The notes beneath the pieces were generated by a model. It was not told the DNA's origin and did not search any database. It saw nothing but the letters and a program-made list of their open reading frames with translations. A DNA stretch of 64,000 bases from Flavobacteriales bacterium (GTDB lineage Bacteria > Bacteroidota > Bacteroidia > CAIKAF01): NCBI GenBank assembly GCA_026418175.1, contig JAOABX010000003.1, forward strand, positions 1 through 64,000, given 5' to 3'. Every line of letters begins with the position of its first letter. Positions within the stretch are counted from its first letter, which is position 1. Below are positions 52,075 to 61,157 of the stretch, one piece after another. Made by a program: the position numbers and the translations under genes.

Positions 52075-53787
52075 ATGAAACTTCAAAAACTAACATTTAT
52101 CCTTCTGTTTGTCAACTCGTTCACGTATGCACAAGTAGAGCTGAATTTGGATAAATACCTGCATGTAAATGGCGCATCCGGTATGAATGAGGTTAAAAAA
52201 ATTGAAATGGACCCATCCGGAAATTTATTCATTGCTGGCATATTGAGCGGTACCGCTGATTTTGATATGGATGCCGGAGTAAATAATATATCTACCGGAT
52301 CTTCTACCAATGTGCCATATTTAGCAAAATACAATACCAGTGGAGTATTACAATGGGTTCGCACGTTTCCATCGGTAGGAGGTAATGCCCCAGTTTCAAT
52401 TACATTTAATACTTCGTCAGAAATTTATTTTTCATTTGGCATATTTGGCGCATCCAATGCAGACCCGGTAAATGGTACCGCTCCGGTAAATTCTTCTAAC
52501 GGTAGTGGAATTATTGTAAAATTAAATGCTGCCGGAGAATATGTAGCACATTTGCAGCTTCCATCCGTTACTTCGATAATTTATGGTAGTTATTTAATGG
52601 CAGTTGGTAAATTTAATGGTACTTACGATTTTAATCCAGGCCCCGGAATAATGGAATTAACTGCTGCAGATGATGACGGATTTATTTTGCGAATAGACCA
52701 TACCAATATGACGCCGATTATGGTTACTCACTTATATGGTCTTGGTTCTTGTGACCCTACAGTTATTAAATACAGTTTTTTTGGTGAATATACAGTAGCA
52801 GGGCATTTCACTGGTTCTTTGGTTTTTGAGAAAACTGTCGGTGTTGAAGATTCTCTGGTAAGTGCCGGAGATAATGACGTCTTTGTAATGCAGGTTTATC
52901 CCTTTGTAATTGTACAGCCTGATATAAATCATTTTGTTCGAATTGGAGGCAGTGGATTTGACATGATTACGAGTTTAGACATTAACACATCCGATGTTTT
53001 TGTTGCAGGACAGTATCAAGGTACAATCGATATTGATCCGGGCACGGCCACGCAGAATATTACAACCAATGGAGGGTTTGATGCTTTTTTAGTTTCATTA
53101 AATTCAAATTTAGAATATAATTGGCATTACAATGTGGGAGGATCAGGTTTTCAAGATTTTATAAATGATGTGTCTATTCAGCCATGGAATAATCAGCTGC
53201 TGTTATCATTAAGATATATTGACTCCGGCGATGCTGACTTAGACCCCGGGGCAGCTACGGTTACCTTGCCAGGTTGGCAGCATGCCGCCTTGGTTGTTCT
53301 TGATTATTCAGGCGGTTTAGTAAATGCCTTTCAAATAAATGATGGTTCATCTGGAGTAACCATTAATGTGGCTAAGTTTAAAAATAACAGTAGTGTTCAA
53401 TTTGTAGGGAATTCCTTTTTAGTGGGTGGAAAATTTAATGGAACAGGAGTTTTTGTTGATGAATTAAGTACATTTTCCCTTACCGCTGCAGGATCAGAAG
53501 ATGGGTATTTTATAGAGTATGACATCAATGCCTCTTCCTCTTTGTATGAAGCAGAAGCCAATGGAATCAAAATATATCCTAATCCATTTACGGATATAGT
53601 ATATTTTGAAGCAGAAAAACCTGGTATGCTTGATATTTTTTCAGCAGATGGAAAATATGTTGAAAGCATACAAATACAAGCGAATAAACAATTATTACCA
53701 TTGCAAGCATACCCTCAAGGATTGTATATAGTTCGTTTTACAGATAATCAGGGCAATATAATTCAGCATAAGCTGATCAGGCAATAA
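52075..53787 (+). CDS. Secreted SBBP-like propeller-repeat protein with T9SS type A sorting tail
   Basis: 570 residues. Signal peptide to about 19 (ends TYAQ). At least four repeats of a G-x-DxDPGxGxx type follow: GTADFDMDAGVNNI, GTYDFNPGPGIMEL, GTIDIDPGTATQNI and GDADLDPGAATVTL, spaced across about 55-400. These fit SBBP-type beta-propeller repeats, and the acidic loops could bind calcium. The last 70 residues are the type A T9SS tail nearly duplicated from the preceding gene. Probably a surface protein; the ligand is unknown. It is its own transcription unit with operator 4 and a terminator. Confidence 0.87.
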   Translation: MKLQKLTFILLFVNSFTYAQVELNLDKYLHVNGASGMNEVKKIEMDPSGNLFIAGILSGTADFDMDAGVNNISTGSSTNVPYLAKYNTSGVLQWVRTFPSVGGNAPVSITFNTSSEIYFSFGIFGASNADPVNGTAPVNSSNGSGIIVKLNAAGEYVAHLQLPSVTSIIYGSYLMAVGKFNGTYDFNPGPGIMELTAADDDGFILRIDHTNMTPIMVTHLYGLGSCDPTVIKYSFFGEYTVAGHFTGSLVFEKTVGVEDSLVSAGDNDVFVMQVYPFVIVQPDINHFVRIGGSGFDMITSLDINTSDVFVAGQYQGTIDIDPGTATQNITTNGGFDAFLVSLNSNLEYNWHYNVGGSGFQDFINDVSIQPWNNQLLLSLRYIDSGDADLDPGAATVTLPGWQHAALVVLDYSGGLVNAFQINDGSSGVTINVAKFKNNSSVQFVGNSFLVGGKFNGTGVFVDELSTFSLTAAGSEDGYFIEYDINASSSLYEAEANGIKIYPNPFTDIVYFEAEKPGMLDIFSADGKYVESIQIQANKQLLPLQAYPQGLYIVRFTDNQGNIIQHKLIRQ

Positions 53788-53853
53788 TAAACAACAGGTT
53801 TTTTCATTGGTGTAGTATCCCATGTTGCTTTTGGCAATATGGGATACTTTTTT
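53575..53853 (+). repeat. 3' cassette copy 2: T9SS tail plus terminator
   Basis: Gapless partner of 51711-51989. Spacer and terminator are also shared, with base changes in the stem that mostly keep pairing. Confidence 0.8.
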
Positions 53854-53854
53854 T
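53815..53854 (+). terminator. Rho-independent terminator of the 52075 gene
   Basis: GTATCCCATGTTGC pairs with GCAATATGGGATAC (one G-T wobble) around loop TTTTG, followed by seven T. The first half-site of operator 5 overlaps the T-run. Confidence 0.92.
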
Positions 53855-53880
53855 GGAAATTTAATACCACTGTTGGGAAA
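53852..53880 (+). promoter_or_regulatory. Putative LytTR operator 5 (before the 53943 gene)
   Basis: Half-sites TTTGGAAA (53852-53859) and TTGGGAAA (53873-53880), starts 21 bases apart, ending 63 bases before the ATG. AATTTTG core ends at 53918. Confidence 0.7.
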
Positions 53881-53942
53881 AAAATGTATTCATAGCATGG
53901 GTTGATGGAACAATTTTGCCTTAAACTTAAAACTATGATCCT

Positions 53943-55361
53943 ATGAAAAATCTATTTATTGCATTGATTTCAACCGTATCTATTCATCCTGTATTTGCTC
54001 AAGGTTTAGGCGAATTATTTGGAGGTGGAAAAAAAGATAAGGGGAATAAAGAAACTGCCCAATCTGTAACGGTTTCTCCAGGCGCCAACCAATACGAACG
54101 GATTGATGCATTTATGAAAGCTAATCCAAAGTTCTGGAATTTTTATTACTATGCTGCTGTAGAGAAATATGAAAAAGAATATTCCTATACTACAGAATCG
54201 TTTTTTACTAATATACAGCGGAATGATAAAAATCAAATCACATCATTCGAAGCGCCCGGACCGATGTATAGCTCCAAGTTTGTAGTTGACAACCCAGATT
54301 TCCCAAGGTATTATAAAGGAGACTATGGCTCATTATATTTTGTGGGCAGCTATGCATTATGGACTAGAAGTTATTCCGGAACAGATCCTAAAAATGTAAG
54401 TCCAAGCTGGTCATTAAAAGATACACATATTTTAACTAGTGATGGAAGTGTTGCAAAAGGATTAAAATTTGAAGGATTTAAAAAATTGTTGGCAGATTAC
54501 CTGGCTGATGTAGATGTAACATACCAGAAATATCAAAACGACCTAAAAGCTGAAAAAGAACGCATTGAAAAAGAAAAGCGCGCCAAGGGAACTACTGAAG
54601 GAAAAAATGTTACCTCATTAAAACTTAATATAGATAAGACCAAACTTAAACAAGGGGAGTTTGCTACTTTTGAAATTATTGCTGTGCTCAAAGACGGAAC
54701 AGAAATTTCTACCAAAAACGGAGGTTATTTGGATGAATATACAATAGAATTGGTAGGGTTGCCTGAAAAATATTTTAGCTATACCAATTTTATGATGGAT
54801 TATTTGGTGTTAGCAGGTAATAAGTTTCATGTTCCCATGGATAAGGCAGTAGAAGGCGATCAGGTGGTAATTAATGTTACAAATAAATTTTATCCCAATG
54901 CTAAAGTAACCAAAACAATACCCATTGATTACTCTGCAACGTTCATCAAGCTAGATGAATTTAAAGGGTATGGTGATGGAGCAGGTTGCATTCAACGATA
55001 CATGGCAAATAACCGGATAGAATTAAAGCAAGTAAAACACGCAGTAACAAAAGAAGATTTACTTGAGATGAAGTGGATGGATTTGGAAAGTGGTAGAATA
55101 TTAATAAATATTCGCTTTAAGCCATCTGCTGCTGTTACTGTGGATGTAACTGGAGCCAGAGGTTTTTTAAATGCACAATGTGGAAGTGTTAGAAAAGATA
55201 AAAGTGGAACTCCGGGAGGTAATGTAACATTAGTGGTAGATCCATCTGTTAAATCCTATAATATATCGGTACTAAATGATGGAGGTGCCGGTGCTGGTAA
55301 TTTATCCTTTGCCGGGCCCAAAGGACAATTTACTAAACTTGTAGAAAAAGTATCTTGGTAA
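53943..55361 (+). CDS. Secreted protein of unknown family, regulon member without a T9SS tail
   Basis: 472 residues. Signal peptide to about 20 (ends VFAQ), then a Gly/Lys-rich linker (GLGELFGGGKKDKG). Residues 40-190 form an aromatic-rich domain (KFWNFYYYAAVEKYEKEY), followed by a charged helix (KAEKERIEKEKRAKG, about 201-215). An Ig-like or cohesin-like region follows (TSLKLNIDKTKLKQGEFATF, about 225-330). The C-terminal domain has GYGDGAGCIQRYMANNRIEL and GARGFLNAQCGS, with two Cys that may pair. I recognise no family. There is no type A or type B tail, so it may be periplasmic, released, or attached by other means. It has operator 5 and its own terminator. Confidence 0.82.
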   Translation: MKNLFIALISTVSIHPVFAQGLGELFGGGKKDKGNKETAQSVTVSPGANQYERIDAFMKANPKFWNFYYYAAVEKYEKEYSYTTESFFTNIQRNDKNQITSFEAPGPMYSSKFVVDNPDFPRYYKGDYGSLYFVGSYALWTRSYSGTDPKNVSPSWSLKDTHILTSDGSVAKGLKFEGFKKLLADYLADVDVTYQKYQNDLKAEKERIEKEKRAKGTTEGKNVTSLKLNIDKTKLKQGEFATFEIIAVLKDGTEISTKNGGYLDEYTIELVGLPEKYFSYTNFMMDYLVLAGNKFHVPMDKAVEGDQVVINVTNKFYPNAKVTKTIPIDYSATFIKLDEFKGYGDGAGCIQRYMANNRIELKQVKHAVTKEDLLEMKWMDLESGRILINIRFKPSAAVTVDVTGARGFLNAQCGSVRKDKSGTPGGNVTLVVDPSVKSYNISVLNDGGAGAGNLSFAGPKGQFTKLVEKVSW

Positions 55362-55418
55362 TCAATTCTATGAAAAACCATCCATGTAAAAAACTAACCG
55401 CTTCATGGGTGTTTTTGA

Positions 55419-55452
55419 AGAAAGGGAGAAACAATTCTCCCTTTTCTTTTTC
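55419..55452 (+). terminator. Terminator between the 53943 gene and typA
   Basis: AAAGGGAGAA and TTCTCCCTTT form a 10-bp stem with loop ACAA, followed by TCTTTTTC. It lies 57 bases after the plus-strand stop and 14 bases from the end of typA, so it may serve both strands. Confidence 0.8.
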
Positions 55453-55465
55453 ATTGATTAATGAT

Positions 55466-57292
55466 TTATACTCCTACACTGGTTCCTGCTAAGGCTTTGT
55501 TTTTAGCTCGGGCACGGTCGCTTTCGGTTAGCAAGATTTTACGAAGACGAATGCTTTTGGGTGTTACCTCTACATATTCATCTTCCTGAATGTATTCCAT
55601 GGCTTCTTCCAGCGAGAATTTCACGGCCGGGGCAATCTTCATTTTATCGTCAGCGCCGCTGGCACGCATGTTCGTGAGTTTTTTGGTTTTTGTTACGTTC
55701 ACCACTAAATCAGAATCTCTGCTGTGTTCTCCCACAATCATCCCTTCATACACCTCATCTCCAGGATCTATGAAAAAACGGCCTCTGTCCTGAAGTTTAT
55801 CTAATGCATAAGCAATAGCAGTACCGTTATCCATCGAAATCATGGTGCCATTAAAGCGACGAATGGGTTCTCCCTTAATGGGTTCATACGATTTAAAGCG
55901 GTGGGTTACTACAGCTTCCCCTGCGGAAACGTTAAGTAAAACAGTGCGTAAACCCATCAGGTTTTTCGACGGTATTTCAAACTCCAGGTGTATTAAATCT
56001 CCCTTCGGCTGCATAACTTTCATGTCGCCTTTACGCATGGTTACTTGCTCAATGCATTTACCAGAAAATTCTTCGGGTACATCTATGCTTAAAATTTCTA
56101 CCGGTTCGCACTTAACTCCATCTATTTCTTTGATGATTACACGAGGTTGACCAATTTGAAGTTCGTACCCTTCGCGACGCATGGTCTCAATCAGGATAGA
56201 AAGGTGCAGAATACCACGACCATAAACCATGAACGAATCCTGTGATTGTGTTTCTTCTACGCGAAGCGCTAAGTTTTTTTCAGTTTCCTTAAACAGGCGT
56301 TCGCGTAGGTGGCGTGATGTAACAAATTGCCCTTCTTTACCAAAAAATGGAGAGTTGTTAATTGTAAACAACATGCTCATGGTGGGTTCGTCAATGGTAA
56401 TGGGAGGCAATCCTTCGGGATTGTCAAAATCAGCGACCACATCACCTATTTCAAAACCATCCAGCCCAACAATGGCACAGATATCTCCGCAGCTTACTTG
56501 CTCGGCCTTGATTTTTCCCAGCCCTTCGAAAGTATAAAGTTCTTTGATGCGTGATTTTACAATCTTGCCATCACGTTTGATAAGTGATACCGGCTGATTC
56601 ACTCGCAGGCTACCCCGCATTAGCTTACCGATGGCTATCCGGCCGATGAAAGTTGAATAATCAATAGAAGTGATTTGTAGCTGGGGTGTTCCTTCTATCA
56701 TGGCAGGAGGAGGAATTGCTTTAATGATAGTATCAAGCAGCGGTTCTATGTTGGTGGTTTTTTCTTTCCAGTCGTAACTCATCCAGTTCTGTTTGGCTGA
56801 GCCATATACTGTAGCAAAGTCTAGCTGCTCTTCGGTAGCACCCAGGTTGAACATCAGGTCAAATACGGCTTCATGCACTTCGTCGGGCCTACAGTTTTCC
56901 TTATCCACCTTATTAATTACCAGAATGGGTTTTTTGCCAAGAGATATCGCTTTGCTTAATACATAACGAGTTTGGGGCATGGGGCCTTCAAATGCATCTA
57001 CCAGCAGTAGCACGCCATCGGCCATGTTTAATACACGTTCCACTTCGCCACCAAAGTCAGCGTGGCCGGGGGTATCAATAATGTTAATCTTGGTGCCTTT
57101 ATAATTCACCGATACATTTTTAGAAACGATGGTGATGCCCCGTTCCCGTTCCAAGTCGTTGTTGTCAAGAATCAATTCTCCGGCTTCCTGGTTATCACGG
57201 AATAACTGGCAATGATGCAGGATTTTGTCAACCAGCGTAGTTTTCCCGTGGTCAACATGGGCAATAATGGCAATGTTTCGAATGGATGACAT
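55466..57292 (-). CDS. typA: Ribosome-associated GTPase TypA/BipA
   Basis: 608 residues, translational GTPase. G1 is [16 protein letters not shown] (about 9-24), G2 ERERGITI, G3 [19 protein letters not shown] (about 73-91), G4 INKVDKENC (about 128). The EF-G-like domains follow and a BipA-specific C-terminal domain ends the protein ([20 protein letters not shown], about 485-504). Needed for 50S assembly and growth under stress such as cold. A perfect TACCTTTG promoter core lies about 26 bases upstream, divergent from the sulfoxide reductase gene. Confidence 0.97.
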   Translation of the reverse strand: MSSIRNIAIIAHVDHGKTTLVDKILHHCQLFRDNQEAGELILDNNDLERERGITIVSKNVSVNYKGTKINIIDTPGHADFGGEVERVLNMADGVLLLVDAFEGPMPQTRYVLSKAISLGKKPILVINKVDKENCRPDEVHEAVFDLMFNLGATEEQLDFATVYGSAKQNWMSYDWKEKTTNIEPLLDTIIKAIPPPAMIEGTPQLQITSIDYSTFIGRIAIGKLMRGSLRVNQPVSLIKRDGKIVKSRIKELYTFEGLGKIKAEQVSCGDICAIVGLDGFEIGDVVADFDNPEGLPPITIDEPTMSMLFTINNSPFFGKEGQFVTSRHLRERLFKETEKNLALRVEETQSQDSFMVYGRGILHLSILIETMRREGYELQIGQPRVIIKEIDGVKCEPVEILSIDVPEEFSGKCIEQVTMRKGDMKVMQPKGDLIHLEFEIPSKNLMGLRTVLLNVSAGEAVVTHRFKSYEPIKGEPIRRFNGTMISMDNGTAIAYALDKLQDRGRFFIDPGDEVYEGMIVGEHSRDSDLVVNVTKTKKLTNMRASGADDKMKIAPAVKFSLEEAMEYIQEDEYVEVTPKSIRLRKILLTESDRARAKNKALAGTSVGV

Positions 57293-57317
57293 ACAAGTTT
57301 CTGCGTTAAAATGGCTG

Positions 57318-57325
57318 CAAAGGTA
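57318..57325 (-). promoter_or_regulatory. Promoter -7 element for typA
   Basis: TACCTTTG on the minus strand, ending 26 bases before the typA ATG; this leaves a leader of about 20 bases. Confidence 0.55.
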
Positions 57326-57445
57326 CAGATAATCAACGAGCCCTGAAAGCCCGCCATTAATTTGATGAACGCTGATAATAATTTGATAATCTCTAAGCCA
57401 ATTAGTAAGTTAAAACATCCGAATATTCCAAGGATTCAAAAAATG

Positions 57446-57453
57446 TATCTTTG
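57446..57453 (+). promoter_or_regulatory. Promoter -7 element for the sulfoxide reductase gene, leaderless geometry
   Basis: TATCTTTG, then TTGT and the ATG at 57458. Ends 5 bases before the ATG, supporting that start over in-frame ATGs further upstream. Confidence 0.6.
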
Positions 57454-57457
57454 TTGT

Positions 57458-57925
57458 ATGAGTACAAAAGCAGTAACATACCAAACCGTCATAAATCAAG
57501 TTCATTCTCTTATAAAAGATGAAAACGATATCATTGCCAATGTAGCTAATATTGCTGCGTTGTTACATACTTCGTTTGGATTTTGGTGGACGGGCTTTTA
57601 CTTTGTAAAAAACAATGAGTTGGTTTTGGGCCCGTTTCAGGGGCCGGTGGCTTGCACGCGTATTGGATATGGCAAAGGTGTGTGCGGCACTGCCTGGAAA
57701 GAAAAGAAAACCATTGTGGTTCCGGATGTGCATCAGTTTCCCGGGCATATTGCCTGCAGCGCTGCATCCAATTCAGAAATTGTAGTACCGGTGATGGTTG
57801 ATGGACAGGTAATGATGGTACTGGATATTGATTCCACTGAATATGGTTGCTTTGATGACACCGATAAACAATATCTGGAAGAAATCGCTGTATTGATTGC
57901 TCAAAAAATCCCAGCCTTTGCGTAA
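57458..57925 (+). CDS. Free methionine-(R)-sulfoxide reductase (GAF domain, fRMsr)
   Basis: 155 residues, one GAF domain. All three Cys of the family are present: PVACTRIGYGKGVCGTAW (two Cys) and GHIACSAASNSEIVVPV, with VVPDVHQFPGH between them. It reduces free methionine-R-sulfoxide, using thioredoxin as donor. I start at 57458: an open frame extends 96 bases upstream but the residues there are not GAF-like and the promoter core sits inside it. The next gene starts within the last 29 bases of this one. Confidence 0.93.
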   Translation: MSTKAVTYQTVINQVHSLIKDENDIIANVANIAALLHTSFGFWWTGFYFVKNNELVLGPFQGPVACTRIGYGKGVCGTAWKEKKTIVVPDVHQFPGHIACSAASNSEIVVPVMVDGQVMMVLDIDSTEYGCFDDTDKQYLEEIAVLIAQKIPAFA

Positions 57926-59609
57926 TCATTATTTATACCTCTTTATTGGTGTGATGGTCTTGAGTTGGTCATGCGCCAATATTATCCCGCTGGAAGGAGG
58001 GCCCAAAGATACCAGTCCGCCCAAAGTGTTAAAGGTTGTACCTGATACTTTTAAAACCCGATTTACAGGGAATAAAATATCTCTGTTTTTTGATGAATTT
58101 GTAACGGTGAAGAATGCTAACAAAGAAGTGTTTGTCTCGCCCCCTATGAAGCAAAAACCCGAGCTGATACTTCGGGGTAAATTGGTAGATGTAATCTTCC
58201 GTGATTCACTGTTGGCCAATACTACATACATCATTCAGTTTGGTAAAGCCATTGCCGATAATAACGAAGGGAATGTAATGGATGGCTATTCCTATGTGTT
58301 TTCAACCGGCGATGCCCTTGATTCTTTGACTCTGAAGTTTGAAGTATTGGATGCCTTTACTTTAAAACCGATGAGTGATGTAAAAATTCTTCTGTATAAT
58401 TCATCTGGTGATTCCTTGCCGTACAATCAATCGCCATTTTATATGGGCATTACACAAAATAATGGCCAAGCAGTGCTAAAATACTTGCGTACGGGTGATT
58501 TTAAAATATTTGCTTTGCTTGAAACCAACGATAATTTATTGTACGACAAAGAAGATGAACAAATAGGTTTTTTAGAAAATCGAGTAATTTCAGGCGATTC
58601 TATCAAGCATCGTATCCTGTTATTCAAAGAAAAAGCAAAAATCAACAAACTACGCTATGCTCGCATGATATATCCGGGAAAAATTGCATTTAAGTTTGCC
58701 CACCCGGCGGATAGTGTACGTATAGAACCAATAACAGACAGCCTCCCGCCATTTGCACGTTCAGCAGAATATACTTCCTCACAACACGATTCGCTCATCT
58801 ATTGGTATCAGCCCTTGGGTGCAGATACTATACGTTTCCGATTAATGGTAAATGGTATTTGGGATACCATTTCTGTTCGGCCTGTAAAATCAACATCCGG
58901 CGGAGGTGGAAAAGGCAAGGGAACAACACAACCAACTATAGGTAGCGATGATAAAAATCTGGAAATAAAATCTTTTATAACTACCACCCATGACTTTTTT
59001 CAACCCTTTAAAATTGAACTAAATCATCCACTTAAACAAGCCGACACCTCTAAAATTGAAGTGTGGGAAGAGAAACAACGCATTCGTTATTTTCTTCAGT
59101 TTTCAGATACAGTTCCCCGTGTATTATCAATTCATGCTAATTGGAAGCAAGGAAAAAAATATACTGTGAGATTGTTTAAAGGAGCATTAACTGATATTTT
59201 AAATCTAGTAAATGATAGTACAGAATTTAACTTTACTACTACACAAAGCAGCGACTATGTTTCTCTTACATTAAATATTCAAAAAGTAAGAAATACTACA
59301 AGGGTTATATTGCAATGGCTGAAAGAAGATGATAGTATAATTCGTGAAGAAACTGTACTAATTGACAATGATGGAAATGGAGTTACCACCTTTAACCGGT
59401 TGGCTGTGGGAAAATATCGAATTCGTATGATTTATGATATAAATAATAATGGACAATGGGATACGGGTGCATACCTGCGAAAAATACAGCCTGAAAAAGT
59501 TTCCTATTTCCCTCAAGTAATAGAAGTTCGTAAAGGGTTTGATATGAGTTTAAATTGGGATGTTACCCTTGAGCCGGTGGGGTTAGAAGGCGGAAAAAAA
59601 AGTAAATAG
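57897..59609 (+). CDS. Ig-like-domain lipoprotein
   Basis: 570 residues from a TTG at 57897, which gives a full lipoprotein signal ending in VLSWSC (Cys at about 26). No later start would leave a signal peptide. After the Cys comes IIPLEGGPKDTSPPKVLKVVPD and a bacterial Ig-like (SbsA-type) domain to about 130, then a carboxypeptidase-regulatory-like middle (TLKFEVLDAFTLKPMSDV, about 143-160), a Gly/Lys-rich linker (GGGGKGKG) and further beta domains. It is common in Bacteroidota; function unknown. Overlaps the sulfoxide reductase gene by 29 bases. Confidence 0.85.
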   Translation: MLKKSQPLRNHYLYLFIGVMVLSWSCANIIPLEGGPKDTSPPKVLKVVPDTFKTRFTGNKISLFFDEFVTVKNANKEVFVSPPMKQKPELILRGKLVDVIFRDSLLANTTYIIQFGKAIADNNEGNVMDGYSYVFSTGDALDSLTLKFEVLDAFTLKPMSDVKILLYNSSGDSLPYNQSPFYMGITQNNGQAVLKYLRTGDFKIFALLETNDNLLYDKEDEQIGFLENRVISGDSIKHRILLFKEKAKINKLRYARMIYPGKIAFKFAHPADSVRIEPITDSLPPFARSAEYTSSQHDSLIYWYQPLGADTIRFRLMVNGIWDTISVRPVKSTSGGGGKGKGTTQPTIGSDDKNLEIKSFITTTHDFFQPFKIELNHPLKQADTSKIEVWEEKQRIRYFLQFSDTVPRVLSIHANWKQGKKYTVRLFKGALTDILNLVNDSTEFNFTTTQSSDYVSLTLNIQKVRNTTRVILQWLKEDDSIIREETVLIDNDGNGVTTFNRLAVGKYRIRMIYDINNNGQWDTGAYLRKIQPEKVSYFPQVIEVRKGFDMSLNWDVTLEPVGLEGGKKSK

Positions 59610-59626
59610 CAAGATAGAAACTGTCT

Positions 59627-61141
59627 TTATTGAATTATGAATGAAACCCTTCGATTTTTCTTTCGGCCGTCTTCGGTATCGTTGCTGGCAATGGGCTGGC
59701 TGTTTCCATATCCTGCTGTTGTAATTCGGCTTTCTTCAATGCCTTTAGAAATTAGATAATTGGCTACGGCCTTTGCACGATTCTCAGATAAATGTAGATT
59801 ATAACTCTTGTTTCCTACATTATCGGTATGCCCACTAATAGTAATGGAATATTGCGGATTAGCTTTTAATACTTCAACCAATTTGTTCAGTTCGGCATAC
59901 GATGTAGATTTTAATTCATACTTGTCTGTATCAAAGTATATGTTGGAAAGAATAAATTCTTTGCCTTTTTCAAGGTTTTGGGCCTCTGAAAAATTGATTA
60001 GTTTTTGTGTAAATTCTTTTTGTGTAAAATAGCTCTGAATAAATGAAGGAAAACCAAGGGTGGCCTTTTTTCCGTTCAGGTCTACAGCCCCGTTAATGAA
60101 ACCGCAAGCATTTCCTACTTTATCTGGATTTTCAATCCGGTCTAATTTATCATTCATGTAGGTTGAAACATAAATTTTTCCATCTTTAGCAATTTGTAAA
60201 GCTCCTGCCCACCCTTTTGTTTTTCCCACTACAATGCCTGATTTAGCAATGGCATCATTCGAACCGGCCAAAAGGTTGAACTGCCATACTTCGCTTTTTC
60301 CGCCGGCAGTAATATAAAGCAAGTTTCCGTTTGATGAAAACTCTACCCCATACACTTTTGATCCGGGGGCAAAATCAATACGAATAGGATTACTAACTAT
60401 GCCGGAAGCATTGTCGAAGTCAAATATTTCAACAAATGTCCCTTCTTTTACAGCTAATGCTAGTTGACTACCATCGGCAGAGGTTTTCATGTATCCGATT
60501 GTATTGTCGTCATCGCCTTCATGACTGCTTCCAATAGATGAAATTACCGGAGGGCCTATCCCCTTATCTGTTAAAGGATAAGCTAAGAATTTATTTGAAT
60601 TCCAGGCATGGGTAATAATCCAGAAATCTATATTGTTTCTATGTTTTACCGCAGTTACTTTTTCTGTACAAGGGGTAATTAGTAAATTGTTTTTTTGAAT
60701 TACCTCTCCCAAGCCATTTTGTTTACTCATATCAATTATTGAATAACGAAAACCATTTTCTCCAGCTTCAGCATCTACGGTAAATAAATAATAAAGTGAA
60801 GTTGAACCAGGTAATGGTACTGCTACAGCTGATTGGGTAGAAGATGGATTCCCCATTAAATTTTCACCGTTTCGCATGATCTCATGATGCTTATTCCATA
60901 TGGTAATTCCGTCTGTGTAAAAAAGTAATTCCCCTTTGGGGTTGCATATCGTTGCTACTCCTTCGGTGGTATTGAGTTGGCCTCGTGAAAGAGCCACCGG
61001 TGAGCCGGATGAAAAATCCAAGCCTGCATTTTGGCCAAAGTACCATATGTTACTTTCACCCTGTGCAAAGTATTTGATATTGAATGAAATAAATAAAAAT
61101 GCAAGAAGTGTATAGCGCATCAACAGGTTTATTAAATGCAT
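59627..61141 (-). CDS. OmpA-family protein with N-terminal WD40-like propeller
   Basis: 504 residues from the ATG at 61141; open frame continues 63 bases upstream into the epimerase gene but has no signal peptide, while MHLINLLMRYTLLAFLFISF does. The first part (about 25-385) opens NIWYFGQNAGLDFSSGSPV and shows propeller-like repeats (for example EFSSNGNLLYITAGG and ISTYMND-type strands). The C-terminal OmpA domain (about 400-504) has IYFDTDKYELK, GHTDNVGNKSYNLHLSENRA and GRKKNRRVSFIIQ, which bind peptidoglycan. Similar proteins occur in Bacteroidota as cell-envelope anchors. Role otherwise unknown. Confidence 0.88.
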   Translation of the reverse strand: MHLINLLMRYTLLAFLFISFNIKYFAQGESNIWYFGQNAGLDFSSGSPVALSRGQLNTTEGVATICNPKGELLFYTDGITIWNKHHEIMRNGENLMGNPSSTQSAVAVPLPGSTSLYYLFTVDAEAGENGFRYSIIDMSKQNGLGEVIQKNNLLITPCTEKVTAVKHRNNIDFWIITHAWNSNKFLAYPLTDKGIGPPVISSIGSSHEGDDDNTIGYMKTSADGSQLALAVKEGTFVEIFDFDNASGIVSNPIRIDFAPGSKVYGVEFSSNGNLLYITAGGKSEVWQFNLLAGSNDAIAKSGIVVGKTKGWAGALQIAKDGKIYVSTYMNDKLDRIENPDKVGNACGFINGAVDLNGKKATLGFPSFIQSYFTQKEFTQKLINFSEAQNLEKGKEFILSNIYFDTDKYELKSTSYAELNKLVEVLKANPQYSITISGHTDNVGNKSYNLHLSENRAKAVANYLISKGIEESRITTAGYGNSQPIASNDTEDGRKKNRRVSFIIQ

Positions 61142-61157
61142 GTTGTAACTTTTCCCT

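Noticed and set aside
57546-57929. A 127-codon open frame antisense to the sulfoxide reductase
   Set aside because: It lies over the conserved Cys motifs of the GAF protein; no support on its own strand.
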